Positions 53,210-62,677 of a DNA stretch of 64,000 nt are shown one piece after another. Position 1 is the first letter of the stretch, and each line of letters opens with the position of its first letter. A program made the translations under genes and the position numbers. The DNA is from Microvirga brassicacearum. Lineage in GTDB: Bacteria > Pseudomonadota > Alphaproteobacteria > Rhizobiales > Beijerinckiaceae. The stretch lies in contig NZ_VCMV01000015.1 in NCBI RefSeq assembly GCF_008757455.1, positions 41,298 through 105,297 on the forward strand, read 5' to 3'. The notes beneath the pieces are model-generated. The model was given only the letters and a program-made list of their open reading frames with translations. It searched no databases and was not told where the DNA came from.

Positions 53210-54295
53210 CTACTTGGATGAAGCTGCCTTGATGCGTTCGAGCGCCTTGCCTTCGAGATCCTCGATGCCGGGCGGTACACCAGGCGCAAACCTGAACTTC
53301 TCGACATCCTTTTCCGTGATGGCGGCCTGAACGGCCTTTCTCATGTCTTCGGGAAGCAGCGCCATTCCATCCTTTGTCGCCACGATGGCTCCACTGGTGG
53401 CCGACATCATCGTGACGATCTCGGGCTGCATGACGAAATTGATCCACTTGTAGGCAGCATCATCCGCTTCGCCCTTGCGGGGCAACGTGAAGGTATCGAT
53501 CCAGGCGTGCGCGCCTGTCTTGGGCGGGACGTAAACGATATTGGGATTGTGCTTGAACAGGCGGAAGGCCGTGGAATCCCAGGTCTCCGCCGCAACCACC
53601 TCCCCGGACAGCATGAGCGTGGTCAGGTCGTCCCCCCCCTGCCAGTAAGCCTTTACATTGTCCTTGCAGGCAATCAGTTTCGCCGTCACGTCATCCAGAA
53701 TTTTCTGGTAGGCGCCGAGATCGCCGTACGCCGCGAAGGGATCCTTGCCCATGGCAAAAGCGGTGCCGAGCAGGATTGTCCGCTTAAGGCGCATGGAGGT
53801 TCGACCCTTGTACTGCGGATCGCAAAGGTCATCCCATCCCGAAACGCTCGGGGCCTTCGTCTTGTCGATCATGAGGCCCGAAGTCCCCCAAAAATGGGGC
53901 ACGGAATAGACCTTTCCGTCGACTGTGGTTTCGGTCGCGGTACGCTCCATGAGGAGTGGATCGATACGACCTGGAGTGATCTTCGACAGGTCCATGGGCT
54001 TGTAGATGTCGAACTCCAGCTGGGCAGAGGCAACACGATTGAATCCGGGCTGAGCCAGGTCGTAGCCAGCGCCACCTGTCGCGCGCAGTTTTGCGATCAT
54101 CTCTTCATTGTTGGAGAAAGTCACATCGACCTTGATGTCCGGATATTGAGCCTCGAACAACTGAATCACCTTGTCCGGGGCATAGCTGCCCCATGTCAGG
54201 AGCCGCAGCGTCTTGGCCTCGGCCGGCGCGAGGCCCATGAGGATCGTCGCGCCAAGCGCGCTCGCAAGCAGGCCCTTCAGTCGAGTTCTTTTCAT
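53210..54295 (-). CDS. periplasmic binding protein, PotD/PotF-type (copy 2)
   Basis: A 361-residue exported protein, signal peptide about 1-27 (ending APAEA). It aligns along its whole length with copy 1, with shared segments such as TLRLLTWGSYAPDKVIQLFE, KLRATGGAGYDLAQPG and DPQYKGRTSMRLKRTILLGTAF. It differs at SVPHFWGTSGLMIDK and in the region around GRIDPLLMERTATETT. The ATG at 54295 begins the signal peptide. It lies 83 bases after the aldehyde dehydrogenase gene and has no transporter of its own, so it probably feeds the same permease with a second ligand. Confidence 0.91.
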   Translation of the reverse strand: MKRTRLKGLLASALGATILMGLAPAEAKTLRLLTWGSYAPDKVIQLFEAQYPDIKVDVTFSNNEEMIAKLRATGGAGYDLAQPGFNRVASAQLEFDIYKPMDLSKITPGRIDPLLMERTATETTVDGKVYSVPHFWGTSGLMIDKTKAPSVSGWDDLCDPQYKGRTSMRLKRTILLGTAFAMGKDPFAAYGDLGAYQKILDDVTAKLIACKDNVKAYWQGGDDLTTLMLSGEVVAAETWDSTAFRLFKHNPNIVYVPPKTGAHAWIDTFTLPRKGEADDAAYKWINFVMQPEIVTMMSATSGAIVATKDGMALLPEDMRKAVQAAITEKDVEKFRFAPGVPPGIEDLEGKALERIKAASSK

Positions 54296-54378
54296 GGTCG
54301 TTCCCTCTGCTATGCAGGACCTTTCCCCGGGCACTGCCAATTCCAGTCATTGCGAGGCGCCCTCGGGGCACCGGTCGT

Positions 54379-55878
54379 CTAGTCTTTGATTCTGGCGGCC
54401 ACACTCTTGATCTTGCTGTAGCTGCGGAGTGCCGCCATTCCCTTTTCCCGGCCGAATCCAGACATCTTGTTGCCGCCGAACGGCACCTGGATTCCACCGG
54501 CGAAATACTCATTGATGTAAATCTGACCGGCATCGATATCTCGCGCCATGCGATGCGCACGGGCGAAGTCCCGGGTGTAAATACCCGCCACGAGGCCGAA
54601 AGGTGTGTCGTTGGCGACCGCGACTGCCTCGTCCTCTCCCTCCACGACCTGGATAGAGAGAACCGGACCGAAAATCTCTTCCTGAATGACGGCGTCAGCG
54701 GCGGGGACCTGATCGAGAATGGTCGGCCGGTAGAACCAGCCTTTCCCCGTTTCCGCGTCCGTTGCGGATGATCCTCCCGCCGCGACGACGATGCCACGCG
54801 ATTTCGCCCCGTTCACGTAATCTGCAATCTTGTTCTGTTGTGCCAACGAATTGACGGGTCCGATCTGGGGCCGCCGCAATCCGTGTCCCAAAGTGATTTG
54901 CTGTGCCCGGGCTGCAAGGCGTCCGACCATCTCCGCGTGAACCACCCGTTCGACAACGAGTCTCGATCCTGCCGAGCAGATCTGGCCGGCATTCTCATAA
55001 ATGCCGCCAAGGACCCCCTCGACAGCCGCATCGAGATCGGCATCGGCCATGACAAGGATTGGCGACTTGCCGCCGAGTTCGAGAACCACGCTCGTGATGT
55101 TGCGGGCGGCAGCCTGCATCACAGCCACACCTGTAGGAACCGAGCCGGTGAACGTGACGTGCCGGACGTGTCGGTGAGACACGAGCGGAACGCCCGCGGA
55201 TGCTCCGGTGCCGGTGACGACGTTGCAAACGCCTGCAGGCAGTCCAGCCTGGAGCAGGATCTCGGCGAGCAGCAACGCCGTGAGAGGCGTTTGCTCTGCG
55301 GGCTTGGCGACGACGGTGCAGCCGACCGCTAATGCCGGAGCTATGCCGCGAGCGATCGTCGAGAGCGGGAAATTCCACGGGATGATGTGTGCGGTAACTC
55401 CAACGGGTTCATTGACGGTGTAACCCAGGTAGTCGGGGCCGAGGGGGAAGCTGTCCGCGATGTCTTTGTCCGCTGCGCCTGCATAGAATTCGAAGCATCG
55501 GGCCGCCCCTGCCACATCGCTCTCGGCTTCCTGCAGCGGCTTGCCGCTGTCGAGACATTCTATGACGGACAGGCGGGAAGAGTTTTCCCGGATCAGGGCC
55601 GCGGCGCGGGCCAGAATTGCGCCTCGTTCCTCCGGCCTCAATCTGCGCCAGGGCCCACCGAGGGCGCGCCTTGCCGCCTCGACAGCAGCTTCGACATCGC
55701 TCTGGCCGCCGGCCGCGAAGGAATGGAACGCGCGTCCCAAACCGGGATCGAAGGTTTCCATTTTGTCGCCTGACGCAGAGGCCTGCCACTGACCGTCGAT
55801 GAAGTGCCGGTCCGGAAGTCCGCCGAGTGTGCCGGTCCTGAAATACTCCGCTGCGAGGAGGTCCGCGTCGGTGCTCAT
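54379..55878 (-). CDS. aldehyde dehydrogenase (NAD(P)-dependent)
   Basis: A 499-residue enzyme of the ALDH superfamily. It has the catalytic glutamate in VVLELGGKSPILV and the catalytic cysteine in ENAGQICSAGSRL. The NAD-binding FTGSVPTGVAVM and the conserved IPWNFPLSTIARGIAPALA are intact. It probably oxidises the aldehyde made by the PuuB-like oxidase or the GMC enzyme. The ATG at 55878 lies one base after the upstream stop codon, so translation is coupled. Confidence 0.93.
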   Translation of the reverse strand: MSTDADLLAAEYFRTGTLGGLPDRHFIDGQWQASASGDKMETFDPGLGRAFHSFAAGGQSDVEAAVEAARRALGGPWRRLRPEERGAILARAAALIRENSSRLSVIECLDSGKPLQEAESDVAGAARCFEFYAGAADKDIADSFPLGPDYLGYTVNEPVGVTAHIIPWNFPLSTIARGIAPALAVGCTVVAKPAEQTPLTALLLAEILLQAGLPAGVCNVVTGTGASAGVPLVSHRHVRHVTFTGSVPTGVAVMQAAARNITSVVLELGGKSPILVMADADLDAAVEGVLGGIYENAGQICSAGSRLVVERVVHAEMVGRLAARAQQITLGHGLRRPQIGPVNSLAQQNKIADYVNGAKSRGIVVAAGGSSATDAETGKGWFYRPTILDQVPAADAVIQEEIFGPVLSIQVVEGEDEAVAVANDTPFGLVAGIYTRDFARAHRMARDIDAGQIYINEYFAGGIQVPFGGNKMSGFGREKGMAALRSYSKIKSVAARIKD

Positions 55879-55879
55879 G

Positions 55880-56983
55880 TCAGACCTGATCGCTGACTTG
55901 ATATGCGGATTTCTCGAGCCACGAAGGGGCGATTTCGACGCCCCAGCCGGGTTCACTGCTCAGCGTGACGTGGCCGTCGTCGATCTCGTAGGGAGAGTTG
56001 CGGAAGAGATCGTCCTGCCAAGGATAGTAATCAGCGCCTTCGATGGAGAACTCGAGATATTTGCCCCCATTGGGGATGGCGCCGAGCAGGTGCATGGTGA
56101 ACAGCGTCACCAGCGAGAGATTGGCGCAATGAGGCGTGACCGGGAGGCCTGCCGCCTCTGCCATGCGAACGACACGCAACGTACGCGCAATGCCGCCGAG
56201 ATAGCAAATGTCGGGCTGGACGATATCGACGGCCCGCATGGCAATCATTCTGCGCCAGGTCGCGAGGTCGCAATCCTGCTCGCCGCCGGTCACGTCGATG
56301 GAAAGGGCCTCGCGCACCTGCTGCGTCTGCTCCAGTTCCCAATAAGGGCAGGGCTCCTCAAAATGGGAGACGTCATTGTCAAGGAGCAGTGCGCCAACCT
56401 CGATCGCTCGTTTAGGCGAAAAGCCGCTATTGGCGTCGACAAGCAGTGCAACACCCCCACCCAGCCCTTCGCGAATGGTCCGAACGATCTCCTCGGTGCG
56501 CCCCGGCCACTCGTCGACATCGCGTCCGCATTCCGCGCCGATGCGGAACTTGAATGCGTCGAAGCCCTTCTCGTCACGAAGGCGCTGGAAGCGAAGGAGC
56601 TCTTCGGCGGGCGTCACGTCGCGTTTCATTGACGATGCGTAGGCGCGTAACTTGCCGATCTTGCCACCAAGCAGTTCGACGACTGGCTTGCCTTCCGCCT
56701 TGCCGCGCAAATCCCAAATCGCGGTATCGATTCCCCCCATCGCGCGGCAGAGATAGGAACCGGGAAACTTATGTTCGCGCTCGGCAATGGTGTCGAGAAG
56801 GTCGTCGAGGTCGTCGAACTCCACCCCGAGGGACCACGGAGCAACCTGCCGATGGAGCACTTCGGCGCTGATGTCCGACTGGTAGCTTGAGACCTGTCCC
56901 CACCCCTGTTTGCCCGTCTCATCAGTGATCCGAACGAACCCGACAAAGCGGTTACAGAATGTCTCGATACGCTTGATCTTCAT
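55880..56983 (-). CDS. enolase-superfamily enzyme, mandelate racemase/muconate lactonizing type
   Basis: A 367-residue protein with the capping domain (residues 1-120) and a TIM barrel. Base-lysine motif is FKFRIGAE (K-x-R); metal ligands are Asp in LLVDANSGF, Glu in FEEPCPYWELE and Glu in VTGGEQDCD. A His in TPHCANLSLV and Asp in VQPDICYLGG form the usual dyad of the MR group. Many such enzymes are acid-sugar dehydratases or racemases; the substrate here is unknown. It is the first gene of the enolase-ALDH-binding protein group and divergent from mocR. Confidence 0.86.
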   Translation of the reverse strand: MKIKRIETFCNRFVGFVRITDETGKQGWGQVSSYQSDISAEVLHRQVAPWSLGVEFDDLDDLLDTIAEREHKFPGSYLCRAMGGIDTAIWDLRGKAEGKPVVELLGGKIGKLRAYASSMKRDVTPAEELLRFQRLRDEKGFDAFKFRIGAECGRDVDEWPGRTEEIVRTIREGLGGGVALLVDANSGFSPKRAIEVGALLLDNDVSHFEEPCPYWELEQTQQVREALSIDVTGGEQDCDLATWRRMIAMRAVDIVQPDICYLGGIARTLRVVRMAEAAGLPVTPHCANLSLVTLFTMHLLGAIPNGGKYLEFSIEGADYYPWQDDLFRNSPYEIDDGHVTLSSEPGWGVEIAPSWLEKSAYQVSDQV

Positions 56984-57126
56984 GCCGCGTCCTTCATTGG
57001 CAACTGGCTCGCGTGAGCGTTGGAAACACCCTCATGGACGGCGACGGAACGTCGCCGCTCGCGCGAAGCGCCACCAATCCCTTGTGGTTGGATTGATATC
57101 GCTATCGAACTGGTTTGGACGTTAGG

Positions 57127-57154
57127 TCCATTTTGGATAAATTTTGGTGCCAAT
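57127..57154. promoter_or_regulatory. operator-like element in the mocR/enolase-gene divergent promoter
   Basis: TCCATTTTGGATAA, nine bases, CCAAT. ATTTTGG occurs at 57130 and 57141, 11 bases apart, and TTTGGAC at 57114; TTGG-TG-CCAA lies inside. Direct repeats one turn apart are typical of MocR-type sites. Confidence 0.55.
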
Positions 57155-57209
57155 CGGCGGCGACATCAGGCAAACTCCCCCCAAAGGCATCGATCGGAGA
57201 ATGCACCAC

Positions 57210-58721
57210 ATGACGAAGCGCTCTGGCGGGGCATTGCTGCAGGCTCTGACAATAGATCGAAGTTCGCGCATCCCCATCGGCACACAACTTTGTTGCGCGC
57301 TGCGAGAGTTGATCTTGTCCAGTGCCATCGAACCGGGCCAGAGACTTCCCTCCAGCCGCACGCTCGCCAACGACCTCGATATCTCACGGACGACCGCGAT
57401 CGGTGTCTACGAACAATTGGCTACCGAACGACTGATCACGTCACGGGTTGGCGCCGGCGCATATGTGAGCGAGGAACTGACCGCGAGCAGGCCAATCCCT
57501 GCCGATCCGGAACCATCGGCTGCGGCAGCACGACAATCGACACGTCTGGCCCGCCTGATGGCAGGTGCATCGGAGCAGTTTTTTCAACGCCTGTCCCACC
57601 CTGTGGAACCGCGGGCCTTCACGACCGGCATGCCGGCCTTCGATGAATTTCCAATGGCCGTCTGGGCGCGTCTGAGCGCGAAATACTGGCGCGAGCCGCG
57701 AAATATCGTGCTCGGTTATCCGGAAGCGGGAGGCTCCATGGTGCTGCGCGGTGCAATTGCCGCTCACTTGCGCACGAACCGCGGCGTGATCTGTCGGGCG
57801 GAAGAGATTTTTATCGTCAACGGTGCGCAGGAAGCCTTTCACCGGATCGGCAATACTCTGATCGACCCCGGCGACAAGGTGTGGTTTGAGAATCCCGGGG
57901 CCATCGGCGCCCGCAATGCGCTGATCTCCTGCGGTGCGCGTTTGGTTCCGCTTTCCATTGACTCGGACGGAATCGACGTGGCGGAGGGACTGCGCATGGC
58001 GCCAAATTTCCGCCTGGCATTCGTAACGCCGTCGCACCAGCATCCGCTCGGGGTCAATATGAGCCTGACGCGCCGGTTTGAACTTCTGCGCGCCGCAGAG
58101 CGGGCCGGTGCATGGATCATCGAGGACGATTACGACGGGGACTTTTATTATTCCGGCCGACCGCTTCCGACGCTCAAGAGCATCGATGCTGCCGGGCGCG
58201 TGATCTATGTCGGGACGTTCAGCAAATCGTTGTTCCCCGCTCTACGCCTGGGTTATGTGGTGGTGCCACCGGAACTGGTGGGCATATTCAACCGGATTGC
58301 CGGAGCCATTCTGAACGGTGCGCCAGCCAATCTGCAGGCGATCGTGGCAAACTTTATTCAGGAGGGTCACTTCGCGAGCCATGTTCGCCGGATGCGCAAG
58401 ATCTACGCGGAACGACACGACATCTTCGTGGAAGCGGCGCAAAGGCGGCTCTCAGGTCTCCTCGACGTCAAGGTGACCAATACGGGGCTTCAGACTGTCG
58501 GGGTTCTTCCCCATGGTGTCGACGAGGTGGAAGTCGCCACCAGGGCCGAGGCGCGGGGCATTACGGTCGCTCCTATCGGGCGTTTCTGCATCGATCCGAT
58601 CTCCACGAAAGGACTTGTTCTCGGTTTCAGCGGCATCCGGCCCCGACAAATCGCCCCTGGCATAGAGATATTGGGGGAGGTTCTCGAAAGCCTTTCGGGA
58701 AAAACCGTGGTGAACGGCTAA
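57210..58721 (+). CDS. MocR-type transcription regulator (GntR helix-turn-helix plus aminotransferase domain)
   Basis: A 503-residue regulator. A GntR winged helix (residues about 15-85, with LPSSRTLANDLDISRTTAIGVYEQL in parts) is followed by a fold-type I aminotransferase domain. The PLP lysine lies in VGTFSKSLFPALRLGY and the ligand arginine region near RFCIDP. Such proteins sense amino compounds through PLP. The ATG at 57210 has GGAG ten bases upstream; an ATG at 57201 is too close to it. Divergent from the enolase-ALDH group, and its 3' end overlaps the GMC gene stop by four bases. Confidence 0.88.
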   Translation: MTKRSGGALLQALTIDRSSRIPIGTQLCCALRELILSSAIEPGQRLPSSRTLANDLDISRTTAIGVYEQLATERLITSRVGAGAYVSEELTASRPIPADPEPSAAAARQSTRLARLMAGASEQFFQRLSHPVEPRAFTTGMPAFDEFPMAVWARLSAKYWREPRNIVLGYPEAGGSMVLRGAIAAHLRTNRGVICRAEEIFIVNGAQEAFHRIGNTLIDPGDKVWFENPGAIGARNALISCGARLVPLSIDSDGIDVAEGLRMAPNFRLAFVTPSHQHPLGVNMSLTRRFELLRAAERAGAWIIEDDYDGDFYYSGRPLPTLKSIDAAGRVIYVGTFSKSLFPALRLGYVVVPPELVGIFNRIAGAILNGAPANLQAIVANFIQEGHFASHVRRMRKIYAERHDIFVEAAQRRLSGLLDVKVTNTGLQTVGVLPHGVDEVEVATRAEARGITVAPIGRFCIDPISTKGLVLGFSGIRPRQIAPGIEILGEVLESLSGKTVVNG

Positions 58722-60340
58722 GCCCTTCGCGCATCCTCCAGAATGAAGTCTGCGGCGCGTTCGCCCACCATGATAGTCGGGGCGTTGATGTTACCCGATG
58801 TCACACGGGGGAAGATGGATGCATCGACCACACGAAGGCCAGCAAGACCATGAACGCGCAGGCGTGGATCGACAACCGACTTCACGGGATCCGGCCCCAT
58901 GGCGCAGGTACCCGAAGGATGAAAGACCGAGCCGGCGCGTTGTCTGATGTCGTCCATAAGCTCATCACGCGTCGCGATCGCCGGCCCCGGTGTCAGCTCT
59001 TCGGCGATAAGACGCGCCATCGACTCGGTCGCGGCAAGTCTCCGGAGAAAGCGGACGCCCTCCAGCATCTCCTCCAGATCCTGCTCGGTCGAGAGATAGT
59101 TTGGTTGAATGCGGGGCGCTTCGAAAGGGTCCGCTGAACGAATTTCAAGGCGCCCCCGGCTGGTCGGATGGCAATTCGAGATCCCTATCATGAAGCCGGG
59201 ATAAGGGTCGGGACTCATGAGCGGACGTTGACCAGGCGGCGCCTTGATGTAGCTCAATGGCGAGAAGTAGAGCTGCATATTCGGGCGGGCGAGGCGAGAA
59301 TTGCTGCGAAAGAAGCCGCCGCCCTGGTTGACGCTCAGGGAGAGGGGACCGTCGCGGAGCGCGAGATACCGCGAGCCTACCATCATGCGACCCCACCAGG
59401 GACGAAGGATGTTGTTGAGCGTCGGCTCGCGCGAGCGGTAGATATAATCGACTCCCACATGGTCCTGAAGATTCTGCCCGACCTGCGGTGACTCGTGCAC
59501 GACGGGTATCCCCAGCTCACGGAGCAAGTGGCCGGCGCCGACCCCTGAGAGTTGCAGGATCTGGGGTGTGTTGACGGCACCCGCGCAGAGTATGATCTCG
59601 CGAGTTGCGCGAACGGTGTATTTCTCACCTGCTCGCCGATATTCGACGCCGGTCGCGCGACCTCCCTCAAAGAGCAGGCGCGTCACGTGCGCGTTGGTCT
59701 CGACGCGCAGGTTCGACCGCTTCATTGCCGGTCGAAGATAGGCCGTGGCGGCGGACGCCCTGACACCCTTTTTGATCGTGATCTGGTAAAGTCCGACACC
59801 TTCCTGGGATGCGCCGTTGAAATCTGGGTTGAAGGGGAGGCCGGCCTCGATTCCCGCAGCGATATAGGTCTTGCACAGCGGGTGTACGTTCTTGGCGACA
59901 TCGCTCACTTGCAGAGGCCCGCCTGTGCCACGCCAATCGTTGCCGCCGGCCGTGTTGTTTTCGGCGCGCTGGAAGTACGGCAGGACATCCGGATAACCCC
60001 ACCCGGGATTGCCGAGCGCTGCCCATTGGTCAAAGTCTTCCGCTTGGCCACGGATGAAGACCATTGCGTTGATTGAGCTCGATCCGCCCAGAACCTTTCC
60101 GCGCGGCCAATAGCTCCGTCGACCCGCTATACCCGGATCGGGCTCGGTCATGTACTTCCAATTAAGGCGGCCATCATAAAACGTCTTGCCGTAGCCAATG
60201 GGCATGCGAACCCAGAAGTTGCGATCGCTGCCCCCTGCCTCAAGAACCAGTACGCGGTATCGCGCGCCTTTCGACAGACGATTGGCCAACACACAACCCG
60301 CCGACCCCGCGCCGACTATCACAAAATCAAACTCTCCCAT
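58718..60340 (-). CDS. GMC-family FAD oxidoreductase (choline dehydrogenase-like)
   Basis: A 540-residue flavoprotein. It has the N-terminal FAD motif FVIVGAGSAGCVLANRLS, the GMC signatures PRGKVLGGSSSINAMVFIRG and AGAVNTPQILQLSGVG, and the catalytic HPSGTCAMG with a C-terminal GNINAPTIM. Such enzymes oxidise primary alcohols such as choline. No membrane anchor is present. The ATG at 60340 begins the FAD motif region. Convergent with mocR, it may belong to the same catabolic unit or be separate. The substrate is not predictable. Confidence 0.9.
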   Translation of the reverse strand: MGEFDFVIVGAGSAGCVLANRLSKGARYRVLVLEAGGSDRNFWVRMPIGYGKTFYDGRLNWKYMTEPDPGIAGRRSYWPRGKVLGGSSSINAMVFIRGQAEDFDQWAALGNPGWGYPDVLPYFQRAENNTAGGNDWRGTGGPLQVSDVAKNVHPLCKTYIAAGIEAGLPFNPDFNGASQEGVGLYQITIKKGVRASAATAYLRPAMKRSNLRVETNAHVTRLLFEGGRATGVEYRRAGEKYTVRATREIILCAGAVNTPQILQLSGVGAGHLLRELGIPVVHESPQVGQNLQDHVGVDYIYRSREPTLNNILRPWWGRMMVGSRYLALRDGPLSLSVNQGGGFFRSNSRLARPNMQLYFSPLSYIKAPPGQRPLMSPDPYPGFMIGISNCHPTSRGRLEIRSADPFEAPRIQPNYLSTEQDLEEMLEGVRFLRRLAATESMARLIAEELTPGPAIATRDELMDDIRQRAGSVFHPSGTCAMGPDPVKSVVDPRLRVHGLAGLRVVDASIFPRVTSGNINAPTIMVGERAADFILEDARRA

Positions 60341-61126
60341 CCAACTCCCCAGCTCGCGATCAATGAGGGGTGCATTCACGAATCTTGGCTCCAAACCTGG
60401 TACAGCCGATGCGAGACAATGTACCCATCCAGTTCAGAAAATCCGACAGACCATTCGACACCAAGGGCGACGTTCACCTTGGTCATGGCTTGGTAGCGGT
60501 TGGTCTGGCTACCGGCCCGTAGCCGCGAAGTTCGCGTCGTGGGCCGATATCGTCGAAGCGGTCCGGCGAGAATATCCTTCTGCAGCGTCTGCGAGGCGTA
60601 AGCCCTCCTACCCCCCGGAACAGCGCACGGACCCACGTAGTGAAAGCAGTTCACGATGTAATCCAGCGACTCATGTCACGATCGAGGATTGCGCGGCTTC
60701 CGCCTCGTGCTCGCAAACCGGAGATAGCGGAGGAGAGGGTAGCTTCGTGCACATCTCGGAGATGCCGCGCGGTCTTGCCAGTGCCTGCAAGTGTCCCGGT
60801 TGCGGACGGCGAATGATCGCGAACAAGGGTCGAATCCGCACCACCCATTACTCTCCCATAAACCCGACGGATGGCACACACCTGCACGACGGCGGGTGAG
60901 TCCGCTCTTCGTAAATTCACCAAGTGGATTTTTGACGAACGGCTCGAATTGATTGTCCCGGAACTGAAGATTGCCGACGGTGGGATTCCGTGACCGTTCA
61001 TGCGGCGACGAAAAAATCGCGCGCATCAAGCCGAAGAATCTCGGTGCCATCATAGCGTCCAAGGCTTGCACCCTTATCAAAGAATCGGGAATTGCCCTAC
61101 AATGACAGGCGCCCTCGCTCAATGCG
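60341..61126. other. gene-free interval
   Basis: About 790 bases between the GMC oxidoreductase gene and the box upstream of the universal stress gene. Frames on both strands are short or have unlikely composition. I see no recognisable gene, hairpin or repeat. Confidence 0.45.
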
Positions 61127-61140
61127 TTGCGCTGGATCAA
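61127..61140. promoter_or_regulatory. FNR/FixK-type box upstream of universal stress protein gene
   Basis: TTGCGCTGGATCAA is a strong TTGC-N6-TCAA site ending 89 bases before the stress-protein ATG. The same 14 bases, plus one on the left and two on the right, recur at 63091-63107. Confidence 0.7.
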
Positions 61141-61229
61141 AGCATCCATCCCGATTTCGACTACAACACGGTCGAGATTGGTGGCTCGGCGCCCAAGTTT
61201 CTCGCTTAGGCAGGCAGAGGGAGAACGCG

Positions 61230-62066
61230 ATGATCAAGGATGTCATGGTGCATCTTGACGGAAGCCTCGAGGATGAGATCCGACTCGAGTACGGCCAAGC
61301 GATCGCGTCCGCCGGGCAGGCTCACCTGATCGGCGCTTTCACCAATCTTCTGCCCGACCTGTCGATCGCCATGCCTTTTGATGGCGGCGCTGCCGCCGTC
61401 GTGCAAGTCGTTAGCGAGTTGGAAGAGCAAGCCCGGAAGGATGGTGATGCCACGGCTAAGCGTCTGACGGAGCGGCTCACCGCGCTTCAGGTTGAAGCCG
61501 AGCTGCGCCGCTTCGACGGAACCTTCGGCTCCATGTCGATCAAGATGGCGGAGCTGGCCCGCTACGCTGACCTGTTCGTCGCCACACGCCCCTGCGGGGC
61601 TGGCGACACGCCTGTCTGGCTGGATCTTGTTGAATCGGTTCTCTTCGGCGGCGGCCGCGGTCTCCTGATCGTCCCGCCGGGTCATCGTCGGCCGCGACCG
61701 GTTCAGACGGTTCTGGTGGCCTGGAACGGCAGCCGCGAGGCCGCCCGAGCCTTGAGCGAAGGATTGAGCTTCATCGAGAACGCAACCCGCACCGTCGTTC
61801 TCATGATCGATCCTCAGCCGGGTGCCGCGACCGGATCTGACATTGAGGGGCACCTTGCCCGCCATGGGGTGGCGGCGGAGATCGTCTCTGCTGCAAGCCA
61901 CGGCCGCCGGGTGGCGGACGTGGTCCTCGACGAAGCGGGCTCCATATCCGCTGATCTCGTCATCATGGGAGGCTACGGCCATACCCGCCTGCGGGAACAG
62001 GTCTTCGGCGGCGCGACCCTGGACATGCTGACTATCTCGGATCTGCCGATGCTCTTGGCGCATTGA
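61230..62066 (+). CDS. universal stress protein, tandem UspA domains
   Basis: A 278-residue cytoplasmic protein with two Usp domains. The first (residues 1-145) starts MIKDVMVHLDGSLEDEIRL. The second (about 150-278) has VLVAWNGSREAARALSEGLSF and the nucleotide-binding loop IMGGYGHTRLREQVFGGAT, the G-x2-G-x9-G pattern of ATP-binding Usp proteins. Such tandem Usp proteins are often induced under low O2. A strong FNR/FixK box upstream supports that here. It lies 26 bases before the oxidoreductase gene and is likely co-transcribed with it. Confidence 0.9.
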   Translation: MIKDVMVHLDGSLEDEIRLEYGQAIASAGQAHLIGAFTNLLPDLSIAMPFDGGAAAVVQVVSELEEQARKDGDATAKRLTERLTALQVEAELRRFDGTFGSMSIKMAELARYADLFVATRPCGAGDTPVWLDLVESVLFGGGRGLLIVPPGHRRPRPVQTVLVAWNGSREAARALSEGLSFIENATRTVVLMIDPQPGAATGSDIEGHLARHGVAAEIVSAASHGRRVADVVLDEAGSISADLVIMGGYGHTRLREQVFGGATLDMLTISDLPMLLAH

Positions 62067-62092
62067 GCCGTAAATTGTTCCTACAGGCCCGT

Positions 62093-62677
62093 ATGACACG
62101 CATCACCATAATCCAAGGTCATCCGACTTCAGACGCCCGACACTTCTGCCACGCCCTCGCCGACGCGTACGCTCAAGGGGCTGCCGAAGAAGGGCACGAG
62201 GTTCGGCTTATCCCGGTGGCCGAACTCGACTTCCCGCTCCTGCGCTCGAAAGATGACTGGGACAAGGCTCCGCCACCCTCAGCAATCGCAGAGGGGCAGC
62301 AGGCGTTGGCTTGGGCCGAACATTTAGTCATCATCTATCCTCTCTGGCTTGGCGGCATGCCGGCGATCCTGAAAGGATTCCTCGAGCAGACCTTTCGCTC
62401 GGTCTTCACGACGGGCGGGGCTGGACCCGAGGCGAGCTGGAAATCAGCCCTCAGGGGGCGATCCTCCCGGATCGTCATCACCATGGGCATGCCGGCATTT
62501 GCGTTTCGGTGGTATTTCGGCGCACACAGCCTTAGGAGCCTCAAACGCAGCATCCTTTCCCTGGTCGGCATTGGCCCGAACCGGCACACGCTCATCGGCA
62601 TGATCGAAAAGATGGGCGACGCCAAGCGCAAGTTATGGCTCAGCACCTTGTGTGATCTCGGCAAGAAGGCCGGGTAA
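62093..62677 (+). CDS. flavodoxin-like NAD(P)H-dependent oxidoreductase
   Basis: A 194-residue protein with the flavodoxin-like fold of the NQO1/KefF group. It opens with RITIIQGHPTSDARHFCHALADAY and has the conserved HLVIIYPLWLGGMPAILKGFLEQ, which binds FMN or FAD. It likely reduces quinones or other electrophiles with NAD(P)H. The ATG at 62093 begins the first strand; a start 30 bases earlier overlaps the Usp stop and is less likely. It is co-directional with the stress-protein gene, sharing its FNR-type promoter. Confidence 0.86.
   Translation: MTRITIIQGHPTSDARHFCHALADAYAQGAAEEGHEVRLIPVAELDFPLLRSKDDWDKAPPPSAIAEGQQALAWAEHLVIIYPLWLGGMPAILKGFLEQTFRSVFTTGGAGPEASWKSALRGRSSRIVITMGMPAFAFRWYFGAHSLRSLKRSILSLVGIGPNRHTLIGMIEKMGDAKRKLWLSTLCDLGKKAG

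Noticed and set aside
60651..61149. Overlapping short frames on both strands between the GMC gene and the stress-protein gene
   Set aside because: None shows a conserved motif, and compositions are atypical for this genome.
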